From Chloroflexota bacterium (GTDB lineage: Bacteria > Chloroflexota > Anaerolineae > Anaerolineales > UBA11579): a stretch of DNA of 7,567 nucleotides. Shown piece by piece: positions 1-5,133 of the stretch; position 1 is the stretch's first letter, and the number at the start of each line of letters is the position of its first letter. The stretch spans positions 1 to 7,567 of the forward strand of contig DNGN01000194.1 in assembly GCA_003486225.1 (NCBI GenBank), read 5' to 3'. The position numbers and the translations under genes were made by a program. The notes beneath the pieces were generated by a model. The model searched no databases. It was not told where the DNA came from and was given only the letters and a program-made list of their open reading frames with translations.

Positions 1-172
1 AGCGAAATTCTCTACGTTCTGCCTTATAAATAAACCCATTTTAGGGGCGGGATTTTCGCCTGCGGATTTTAAAGTTGGGATATGATTGAACTGCAGGTCC
101 AAATCGGCAGCAGGCTGTCGATCCAGGCAGCCTATCCAACACATTGATCAGGTGCAACCACGGATTTCGGCT
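1..172. other. Leader region upstream of the LCP gene
   Basis: This stretch has no gene I can support. On the + strand, the first frame is open from base 1 to a TAA at 31-33, which could be the last ten codons of an upstream gene, but ten codons cannot be identified. A 21-codon frame starts at ATG 82 and ends at TGA 145-147. It has no recognisable similarity and could be a leader peptide or chance. A weak GC-rich inverted repeat (GGCG at 46-49, CGCC at 57-60) lies just upstream. I found a TATGAT hexamer at 81-86 but no matching -35 element, so I do not call a promoter. Confidence 0.35.
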
Positions 173-1414
173 ATGGCAGATCGCAAGTTCACTCTTACAA
201 ATCGAACAGGCAGGTGGTTCATCATCGCCGGGGCTCTCATGCTGCTGGTCTTTTTCGTGACCATCGTCATACCAACCCTGATTGACCTCTGGCAAACCCC
301 GCTTGGCCCCGGCCTCGGGTTCGAAACCACGCCATCCCCGCAAGCCCCGGCCCTTTCTGTGGTTCAGCTAACCCCCGAAAGCTCTACCCAGACGCCCGAA
401 CAGGAACCCATCAACTTACCGGCCGCTACTGAGGATCTTTCCCCCACCCTGACCCCTGTGCCGATGCCCACCTACACGCCGCATGCCTACTGCGGCGATA
501 CGCCTTCCATGCTCATCCTGGCGATCGGCATCGACTACCGTAAGGGTACCTACACCTACGGCCTGGCAGATGTGATCCGGCTGGTAAAGGTCGATTTCAT
601 AACCCCGCGCGTCAGCGTGCTCTCAATCCCGCGAGACTTATGGGTAGAGGTCCCGGAGATATCCGATCACTACGGCATCACACACGCCAAACTCAACCAA
701 TCCTATTTTTACGGCACCCCAGCCATGGGCTACTATGACGGCCCCGGAGGCGGAGCCGGTTTGCTGGCGCGCACCCTTGAACTAAATTTCGGTGTCCAGC
801 CAGAACACTATGGCGTGGTCAATATGAAGATCTTGATCGAAATGATCGATGCTATCGGTGGGGTCGATATCTACCTGCCCTGGCAGATCGATGCCAGGGA
901 ATCGCCTGAATCGGAAGAAAAATGGAAAATTTACGAAGCTGGCTGGAACCACCTGAACGGCTCCCGCGCTGTGTACTATGCCCGGATTCGCAAGCTCGAT
1001 TCCGTCTTCGGCCGCATGGACCGCCAGACCGAGATTTTGTGTGCGGTTAAGAATAAGCTCCTCAGCCCATCCACACTCATGGGGATTCCAGACATGATCG
1101 CAGTTTTCTCGGACAATGTGCTCACCGACCTTTCGCCCGCCCAGCTCAGCCAGTTGGCTTGTCTGGCGCCTCAGCTCAGCCCGGAGAACATCGTCTTCGC
1201 CCGTTTGCCTGAAGACGAGCTAAAAGGGACCAGCATTTACAACCCCCAAATGAAGATCAATGATTTCATCTGGGACGTGGATAACGCAAAAATCCGGCAG
1301 TATATTGCCGATTTCTTGGCAGGAACCTGGCCGCCACCACCCATCGAGGGTGAAACAGCAGACACGCATGATGGCGAAACCCAGCAGTTGTGTCCCGTTT
1401 ACCCGTCCCGTTAA
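173..1414 (+). CDS. LytR-CpsA-Psr (LCP) family envelope protein
   Basis: Probable membrane-anchored phosphotransferase of the LCP family, which in characterised bacteria moves polyprenol-linked glycopolymers onto the cell wall or other envelope acceptors outside the membrane. Counting from ATG 173 (413 aa), there is a short cationic N-terminus, one transmembrane helix at about 14-34, a Pro/Thr/Ser-rich linker at about 41-105, and then the LCP domain at about 111-385. Visible family motifs are IGIDYR (118-123), LADVIRL with the conserved Asp133, SIPRDLW with Arg154-Asp155, HAKLNQSY (171-178), GGVDIYLP (229-236), and the arginine-rich YARIRKLDSVFGRMDRQ around 269-285. The frame stays open upstream to a TTG at 86. 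That would add 29 polar residues before the helix, so I prefer ATG 173, although its Shine-Dalgarno is weak; GTG 152 is another option. The last ~25 residues are polar and non-conserved. It is probably co-transcribed with rsmA. The family call is firm; the acceptor and polymer are unknown. Confidence 0.9.
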   Translation: MADRKFTLTNRTGRWFIIAGALMLLVFFVTIVIPTLIDLWQTPLGPGLGFETTPSPQAPALSVVQLTPESSTQTPEQEPINLPAATEDLSPTLTPVPMPTYTPHAYCGDTPSMLILAIGIDYRKGTYTYGLADVIRLVKVDFITPRVSVLSIPRDLWVEVPEISDHYGITHAKLNQSYFYGTPAMGYYDGPGGGAGLLARTLELNFGVQPEHYGVVNMKILIEMIDAIGGVDIYLPWQIDARESPESEEKWKIYEAGWNHLNGSRAVYYARIRKLDSVFGRMDRQTEILCAVKNKLLSPSTLMGIPDMIAVFSDNVLTDLSPAQLSQLACLAPQLSPENIVFARLPEDELKGTSIYNPQMKINDFIWDVDNAKIRQYIADFLAGTWPPPPIEGETADTHDGETQQLCPVYPSR

Positions 1415-1417
1415 AGG
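1413..1417 (+). promoter_or_regulatory. Ribosome binding site of rsmA, overlapping the LCP stop codon
   Basis: AAAGG overlaps the TAA stop of the LCP gene (1412-1414). It lies 5 bases before ATG 1423 and 8 bases before ATG 1426. The longer reading from GTG 1390 would add eleven residues overlapping the LCP gene and has no such site, so this element argues for one of the two ATGs. The overlap suggests translational coupling. Confidence 0.55.
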
Positions 1418-1422
1418 CAATT

Positions 1423-2256
1423 ATGATGGCTCGAGTAGACTCTATCCCCAAACTCTTGAAACGCTATGGCCTGACTCCTCATAAAGGGTTGGGGCAAAAC
1501 TTTTTAACGGATCCGGCCTCACTCAAGAAAGTGGTCCAGGCTGCTGATATTCAGGCGCAGGATACCGTCCTGGAAATCGGCCCCGGCTTAGGCAGCCTGA
1601 CCCATCTGCTGGCCGAATCGGCAAGCCGTGTTGTAGCTGTCGAGCTGGACAGCAAATTGGTGATGGCCCTGGAAGAGATCCTCCAGCCCTACGATAACGT
1701 GGAGCTCATGCGCGCCGATATCCTCGAAGTCAACCTCAACGAGCTCTTTTCCGAAGGCGGTTACCTGGTGGTAGCGAACATCCCCTACTACATCACCTCC
1801 GCCCTCATCAGGCAGCTGCTCGAAGCCCAATACCCGCCTGCAAGGCTGGTATTGACGGTTCAGAAAGAGGTTGCGGAACGGATCTGTGCTCCAGCAGGCG
1901 ACCTCAGTCTGCTGGCATTGAGTGTCCAGGTGTACGGCCAACCATCCATCACCGCCACCATTCCAGCAAGTGCCTTTTACCCGGCACCCAAAATAGATTC
2001 TGCAGTCGTGCGCGTCGATCTGTTCCAGGAACCTCTCGTTCAACGTGAAAAATTAGAAACCTTTTTCACGCTCATCAGGGCAGGTTTCTCCCAAAAACGC
2101 AAGACCCTCTCCAACGCCCTCTCCGCAGGGATGCATTGGGAAAAAACATACACCCAAAATCTACTGCAAAATAGCGGCATTGACCCAAAGCGCAGGGCAC
2201 AAACCCTAAGTCTCGATGAGTGGGCAAAATTGGTGGATAGTGTTTGGGAAAAGTGA
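1423..2256 (+). CDS. rsmA: 16S rRNA (adenine1518-N6/adenine1519-N6)-dimethyltransferase RsmA
   Basis: Dimethylates two adjacent adenosines in the 3'-terminal hairpin of 16S rRNA during small-subunit maturation, using S-adenosylmethionine; also known as KsgA. The 277-residue product matches the usual family length of roughly 260-290. Motifs in order are KGLGQNFL at 21-28 (the family's N-terminal signature), the SAM-binding loop EIGPGLG at 51-57, the acidic end of strand 2 at VELD (73-76), a conserved Asp at about 99, the catalytic NIPYY at 119-123 (equivalent to NLPY), FYPAPKIDS at 185-193, and the C-terminal RAGFSQKRKTL at 219-229. Nothing is missing. The start is ATG 1423 or the adjacent ATG 1426; the distance to AAAGG slightly favours 1426. 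The gene follows the LCP gene by 8 bp. Its TGA stop faces the stop of the oppositely oriented glycosyltransferase across a single base, and no terminator hairpin is visible between them. Confidence 0.97.
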   Translation: MMARVDSIPKLLKRYGLTPHKGLGQNFLTDPASLKKVVQAADIQAQDTVLEIGPGLGSLTHLLAESASRVVAVELDSKLVMALEEILQPYDNVELMRADILEVNLNELFSEGGYLVVANIPYYITSALIRQLLEAQYPPARLVLTVQKEVAERICAPAGDLSLLALSVQVYGQPSITATIPASAFYPAPKIDSAVVRVDLFQEPLVQREKLETFFTLIRAGFSQKRKTLSNALSAGMHWEKTYTQNLLQNSGIDPKRRAQTLSLDEWAKLVDSVWEK

Positions 2257-2257
2257 T

Positions 2258-2986
2258 CTAGCCTGAACTTGAAATCTTGCGGTGGGCAAGGCGCACCTGC
2301 CATACCCGGAAAGCCGCCTCCATCTGAATGCGGAAGTTCATCTTTGATTTTCCCCATTTCCTGTCGGCAAAATAGATCGGAACCTCAGCAATCCGGTAGC
2401 CCAACCTGCTGGCAATAAAAACCAGTTCCACCAGGAAGACATAGCCATTGGAGATCACCCGGTCAAGGGGAAATGTTTTCAGTTTCTCCTTGCGCCACAG
2501 GCGGTAACCGGTGGTAACATCGTACACCTTCAAGCCGAGGATTGTGCGGGCATAAAAGTTACCCCAGGCGGAAAGGGCTTTACGCCAGAAGGGCCAGTGC
2601 TGGTCCACCGATCCTCCCGAAACATAGCGTGAACCGATCACCAGGTCTGCATTCCCCAATGCCGCGATCATCTCAGGTAATTTTTCTGGGGCGTGGGAGA
2701 AGTCCGAGTCCATCATCCCAATCGCATCTACATCCATACTTAGGGCTTGTTTAAAGCCTTGGATATATGCGCTGGCGAGCCCCTGTTTGCCTTCCCGGTG
2801 CATGACAAAAACCTGATGCGGATATGTCTGTGCCAGTTGGTCGGCAATATCCCCGGTACCATCCGGGCTGTTATCATCCACTACCAGCACCGAGATCCAC
2901 TCAACGGGTAAAGCCAAAACAGCTTCGACAATTTTTGCCAAATTTTCGGCTTCATTAAATGTTGGGAGAACAATCAAAGTCTTCAA
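2258..2986 (-). CDS. DPM1-type polyprenol-phosphate glycosyltransferase (GT2 family)
   Basis: Likely transfers a sugar, mannose in the best-known relatives, from a nucleotide sugar to a polyprenyl phosphate on the inner face of the membrane, making a lipid-linked donor for glycosylation outside the cell. The 242-residue protein has the compact GT-A core only: VLPTFNEAENL at 6-16, VVDDNSPDGT at 35-44, the metal-binding DSD at 93-95 followed by FSHAPE, VIGSRYVSGG at 116-125, TTGYRLWR at 158-165, and the DPM1-type RKWGKSKM at 209-216. There is no C-terminal membrane domain, so it resembles the soluble single-domain DPM1 class. The start is a TTG at 2986. A TGA stop lies directly before it in frame, the next ATG is internal, and AAGGA sits 9 bases upstream, so TTG is essentially forced. 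It is the last gene of the Roadblock operon, 13 bp after the response regulator. Sugar specificity cannot be read from the sequence. Confidence 0.9.
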   Translation of the reverse strand: MKTLIVLPTFNEAENLAKIVEAVLALPVEWISVLVVDDNSPDGTGDIADQLAQTYPHQVFVMHREGKQGLASAYIQGFKQALSMDVDAIGMMDSDFSHAPEKLPEMIAALGNADLVIGSRYVSGGSVDQHWPFWRKALSAWGNFYARTILGLKVYDVTTGYRLWRKEKLKTFPLDRVISNGYVFLVELVFIASRLGYRIAEVPIYFADRKWGKSKMNFRIQMEAAFRVWQVRLAHRKISSSG

Positions 2987-2995
2987 TCAGCAAGT

Positions 2996-3000
2996 TCCTT
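2996..3000 (-). promoter_or_regulatory. Ribosome binding site that fixes the TTG start of the glycosyltransferase
   Basis: On the minus strand AAGGA lies 9 bases before the TTG at 2986 and touches the TGA stop of the response regulator (3002-3000). It decides the start, because no ATG is available near the N-terminus, and it suggests that translation of the glycosyltransferase is coupled to the preceding gene. Confidence 0.6.
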
Positions 3001-3872
3001 CAATTTAATTTCTGAAGTTTGTTTTTAAGTTGAGAGATATCCGTTAATATACCATCTTCCTTACGAATAATCCCCATTTTAATTGAAAGGCGGTTGGCAT
3101 ATATACTCTTCAATCTGCCGGTATGAACTTCGCGATCCCGCATAGGGTAAAAATAATCCAACGACTGCCGCAAGCGTGAATCCAGGCGCTTCTTCAACTG
3201 CAATGCGATCTCTGGAATAGTGACCACAATCAAATCACTGGCGCTCAGATGCCCCAGGAAATCTGAAGGCACACCAATCTCTCTGACAGTGGTATCGATC
3301 ATCAGGCTGATGGCTCGCAAGACGTCATCCGCGGCGACGAACCCATATTCATCTCGAAAATGGTCCAGGTTATGAATGGAAATGGTCAGCACAGCCCAAT
3401 GGTCTTCGGCCAACATTTTTTGCAGTCTCTCGTCCACCTGCAGGCTCTCCGGCAGATTTGTCACAGGATTTCTCAGCACAGCTTGGCTGGCACGGGCCAG
3501 CGAATTGCGCACACGCAGGCGCAGCTCCTGTATATCAAAAGGCTTTGTAATGTAATCATCTGCCCCCGCCTCCAGCCCGGTCAGTTTATCTTCGCGTTCA
3601 ATTTTTTCAGTTAAAAAGATGATCGGGATATTTCTGGTGTGCCTGGAGGTGCGCAGACGCCGGGCGACCTCAAAACCGTCAATATCAGGCAGCTTGATAT
3701 CTGCGATGATCAGGTCGGGCAAAGAGGTTTCACAGGCCCGGATCGCATCTCGCCCCCAGTTAACCGTCGAAACCTCATACCCCTGGATGCGAAAATACGC
3801 ATTAAGCATATCCGCCACATCCAGATCATCTTCAAGGATGAGGATCGATGGTCGTTCTTTCATCAATGACAT
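3000..3872 (-). CDS. Response regulator with receiver domain and degenerate GGDEF output domain
   Basis: Two-domain signalling protein of 290 aa when read from ATG 3872. The receiver domain (about 9-125) is complete: acidic pair Asp15-Asp16, phospho-acceptor Asp58 in ADIKLPDIDGFE, Thr88 and Lys110 in ITKPF. The second domain (about 135-287) aligns with the diguanylate cyclase fold: NPVTNLP at 135-141 stands for DxLTGLxN, SIHNLDHFRDEYG at 165-177 for the DIDxFKxxND region, and LSASDL at 209-214 for the GGDEF loop. The first metal-binding Asp is Asn168 and the GGDEF signature is lost, so cyclic-di-GMP synthesis is very unlikely. A role as a phosphorylation-controlled binding or dimerisation module is my inference. 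The frame is open to ATG 3920, inside the V4R gene. I prefer 3872 or 3863, since the receiver fold begins at about KERPSILILEDD and 3872 lies just 4 bp past the upstream stop. No partner histidine kinase is in the window. Confidence 0.88.
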   Translation of the reverse strand: MSLMKERPSILILEDDLDVADMLNAYFRIQGYEVSTVNWGRDAIRACETSLPDLIIADIKLPDIDGFEVARRLRTSRHTRNIPIIFLTEKIEREDKLTGLEAGADDYITKPFDIQELRLRVRNSLARASQAVLRNPVTNLPESLQVDERLQKMLAEDHWAVLTISIHNLDHFRDEYGFVAADDVLRAISLMIDTTVREIGVPSDFLGHLSASDLIVVTIPEIALQLKKRLDSRLRQSLDYFYPMRDREVHTGRLKSIYANRLSIKMGIIRKEDGILTDISQLKNKLQKLN

Positions 3873-3876
3873 CAGG

Positions 3877-4512
3877 TTAATTGATGGGATCTTTCTGAAT
3901 GACAAAGCGGCAGACATCATCGCCCATCGCTACGCATTCTGACTCATTCACCCGGAATTCGTTTCCCCCGGAAACCCATTTAAGTCCTTCCTGCAGCAAT
4001 CCTGTAGAGATAAAGCACACTGGGCGATCTTCGTTCTTCCGCCCCCAACACACCGGGCAGCGGTGAATTATATAGTGGTACTCAGACCCATGGTCTTCCA
4101 CCGTACTGTGCTGGTCACTGACCGTGGTGAAGATTTTGGCCATCGCCGGCAGACCCAATTTCAGTTTTTGTGGCAGCGAAAGGACCTTAAAAGCCAGATC
4201 ACCTACCCCGGCCATGGCCCCGAAGTTGCGAAGGGCATCTGCAAATGTAGCCCGACCAGCCCGCAGTGCCAATCCCCGTCCGCCGCGCGGGCCGTACATG
4301 GTTTCCAGGGCGATGTTGAGCATCGAATAATCAGAGAAATCAAATTGGCGCTCGAGGTTGGCCGGAGGATAATTATCGATCAGTTGGGGCATATGCGCCA
4401 TATTAAGAATGGCATTCAGACCATTTTTCCCCATAACCTCTTCAAGCGCTTCTAGCGTGATCAGGGCAAATCGGTTCGGATAATACAACCCGCTTTTAGC
4501 AATTGGATCCAT
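3877..4512 (-). CDS. V4R (4-vinyl reductase-type) domain protein
   Basis: Cytosolic 211-residue protein that I place in the V4R domain family, a ligand-binding fold related to the haem/NO-binding H-NOX fold and also found as a sensory domain in bacterial regulators. The N-terminal half (about 10-130) is helical, with YYPNRF at 10-15 and a Gly-rich stretch YGPRGGRGLALRAGR at 73-87. The C-terminal half carries the cysteine pattern typical of V4R: CPVC at 152-155, RPVCFISTGLLQEGL at 163-177, and ESECVAMGDDVCRFVI at 190-205. The cysteines 152, 155, 166, 193 and 201 could bind a metal or take part in ligand sensing, which is inference. Some family members are annotated as the bacteriochlorophyll enzyme BchJ, but nothing here suggests photosynthesis. 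ATG 4512 is supported by AGGAG 11 bases upstream. The gene lies between the Roadblock and response regulator genes, which favours a sensory role. Confidence 0.82.
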   Translation of the reverse strand: MDPIAKSGLYYPNRFALITLEALEEVMGKNGLNAILNMAHMPQLIDNYPPANLERQFDFSDYSMLNIALETMYGPRGGRGLALRAGRATFADALRNFGAMAGVGDLAFKVLSLPQKLKLGLPAMAKIFTTVSDQHSTVEDHGSEYHYIIHRCPVCWGRKNEDRPVCFISTGLLQEGLKWVSGGNEFRVNESECVAMGDDVCRFVIQKDPIN

Positions 4513-4523
4513 TTTTTTGCCCG

Positions 4524-4528
4524 GCTCC
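4524..4528 (-). promoter_or_regulatory. Ribosome binding site of the V4R gene, overlapping the Roadblock stop
   Basis: On the minus strand AGGAG begins on the last base of the preceding TAG stop (4530-4528) and lies 11 bases before ATG 4512. The spacing is somewhat long. The overlap suggests coupled translation of the Roadblock and V4R proteins. Confidence 0.5.
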
Positions 4529-4899
4529 TAGATCAACTGATTGAGGTCTTCGACCGCACGTTTCATATCCAACAAGATTAAGCCCAATTTAGCTTCCTTG
4601 CGTGCCATCACAGTTAGAACCGCCTCTTCCCCCACAGCCATCAGCAGCACATACCCATTCTCACCGCGAATATAGACTTGTTCCAAAATCCCCCTGCCCA
4701 ATTCGGAGGCTATTCTTTCGCCCAGGGAGAGCATTGCCGCAGACATCGCAGAAACGCGGTCTTCTTCAATTTCGTAGTGAAGGGCAGAGGCAATGCTCAA
4801 CCCATCCACACTCACGATTGCAGACCCTTCTACATCCGGCGAGGATGCCTGCAGATCGCGTAAACGATCCACCATTTTTTGTGTGCGAGACCTGGTCAA
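4528..4899 (-). CDS. Roadblock/LC7 domain protein
   Basis: Small 123-residue protein that is a single Roadblock/LC7 domain, the fold of dynein light chain LC7 and of the bacterial MglB type. Such proteins dimerise and usually regulate small Ras-like GTPases or act as scaffolds. Family features are GSAIVSVDGLSIAS at 25-38, DRVSAMSAAMLSLGERIASELGRG spanning about 47-70, EQVYIRGENGYVLLMAVG around 73-90, and KLGLILLDMKRAVEDL near the C-terminus. The start is a TTG at 4899 with AGGAG 7 bases upstream. An internal ATG at 4875 lacks a Shine-Dalgarno and would remove eight residues before the domain. It is the first gene of the minus-strand operon, downstream of a strong promoter. No MglA-type GTPase is encoded in the window, so its partner is unknown; the adjacent V4R protein and response regulator are candidates by context. 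Confidence 0.92.
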   Translation of the reverse strand: MTRSRTQKMVDRLRDLQASSPDVEGSAIVSVDGLSIASALHYEIEEDRVSAMSAAMLSLGERIASELGRGILEQVYIRGENGYVLLMAVGEEAVLTVMARKEAKLGLILLDMKRAVEDLNQLI

Positions 4900-4906
4900 T
4901 GCTGCA

Positions 4907-4911
4907 CTCCT
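4907..4911 (-). promoter_or_regulatory. Ribosome binding site supporting the TTG start of the Roadblock gene
   Basis: On the minus strand AGGAG lies 7 bases before TTG 4899, an optimal spacing. The alternative ATG at 4875 is preceded only by a CACACAAAAA-type stretch, so this site decides for the TTG. Confidence 0.6.
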
Positions 4912-4933
4912 GCTGACTATTAATTACTTTTAT

Positions 4934-4953
4934 GAGGGAGGAAAGAATCCCTC
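4934..4953 (-). other. Short hairpin in the Roadblock operon leader
   Basis: An inverted repeat, GAGGGA at 4934-4939 and TCCCTC at 4948-4953 with an 8-base loop, falls in the predicted untranslated leader between the promoter and the Roadblock start. It is not followed by a U-run in either direction, so it is not a classical terminator. It may affect mRNA folding or be chance. Confidence 0.25.
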
Positions 4954-4967
4954 TCAAACCACCAAGA

Positions 4968-4994
4968 TTTAATGTAGCACAAGGGGTTTAATGT
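4968..4994. repeat. 8-bp direct repeat overlapping the Roadblock operon promoter
   Basis: TTTAATGT occurs at 4968-4975 and 4987-4994, 19 bp apart. On the minus strand it reads ACATTAAA. One copy covers most of the -10 element and the other begins on the last base of the -35 element and runs into the spacer. This is a plausible repressor or activator site pair, or a by-product of A/T-rich promoter sequence. Confidence 0.3.
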
Positions 4995-4999
4995 GTCAA
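4971..4999 (-). promoter_or_regulatory. Sigma-70-type promoter of the Roadblock-V4R-regulator-glycosyltransferase operon
   Basis: On the minus strand a perfect TTGACA -35 (4999-4994) is separated by exactly 17 bases from TACATT (4976-4971), a 4-of-6 match to the -10 consensus. Transcription would start near 4964, giving a leader of about 65 bases before TTG 4899. Its position upstream of the first gene of a tightly packed operon supports the call. Confidence 0.65.
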
Positions 5000-5086
5000 G
5001 CTTGGTACAGCTTACAACTTCGTCAACATTGCATGATCGGTCTTGGTTCAAATTTTGGGCACCAACCCCTATCCTTCGTCCTCCCA

Positions 5087-5095
5087 TGCTATAAT
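5087..5095 (+). promoter_or_regulatory. Extended -10 promoter of hutI
   Basis: TGCTATAAT is a perfect extended -10 element (TGn followed by TATAAT). No good -35 hexamer is present at 16-18 bases upstream, which fits promoters that rely on the extended -10. Transcription would begin near 5102, about 32 bases before ATG 5134. It is divergent from the Roadblock promoter, with about 90 bp between the two core elements. Confidence 0.6.
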
Positions 5096-5119
5096 CTCTG
5101 CGCCAATCACCAAACGAAA

Positions 5120-5124
5120 AAGGA
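5120..5124 (+). promoter_or_regulatory. Ribosome binding site of hutI
   Basis: AAGGA lies 9 bases before ATG 5134, which is the first in-frame start that keeps the complete N-terminal beta-sandwich of the amidohydrolase. Confidence 0.55.
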
Positions 5125-5133
5125 TGCGAGTTT

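Larger units (their letters stand above)
4961..5047. repeat. Three CTTGGT hexamers about 40 bp apart (candidate operators)
   Basis: CTTGGT occurs at 5001-5006 and 5042-5047 on the plus strand, extended as CTTGGTACA and CTTGGTTCA, and at 4961-4966 on the minus strand. Start-to-start distances are 40 and 41 bp, close to four helical turns. One copy abuts the -35 element of the minus-strand promoter and one lies near its predicted transcription start. A related TTGG-GCA-CCAA palindrome lies at 5055-5065. This could be a regulator's binding array, but the repeats are short. Confidence 0.3.

Noticed and set aside
81..86. TATGAT as a -10 element for the LCP gene
   Set aside because: No -35-like hexamer is found at 16-18 bp and no extended -10 TGn precedes it; the upstream context is also cut by the window edge.
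86..172. N-terminal extension of the LCP protein from a TTG at 86
   Set aside because: The added 29 residues are polar, contain two cysteines and would precede a normal cationic membrane anchor. ATG 173 gives the usual LCP architecture, although a GGGA 5 bases upstream of 86 means the extension is not fully excluded.
1588..2043. 151-codon open frame on the minus strand inside rsmA
   Set aside because: It lies fully antisense to an rsmA gene with every family motif. Its translation shows no recognisable domain, and its composition is that of a shadow frame.
2276..2290. CTTGC/GCAAG stem as a terminator between rsmA and the glycosyltransferase
   Set aside because: The stem is only 5 bp, lies inside the glycosyltransferase coding end, and has no T-run on either strand.
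4063..4455. 130-codon plus-strand frame antisense to the V4R gene
   Set aside because: It is antisense to a recognisable gene in a tight operon and has no recognisable family or upstream signal.
3877..4512. Assignment of the V4R protein as the bacteriochlorophyll enzyme BchJ
   Set aside because: The domain name invites this, but no photosynthesis gene is present and the signalling context points to a ligand-binding role.
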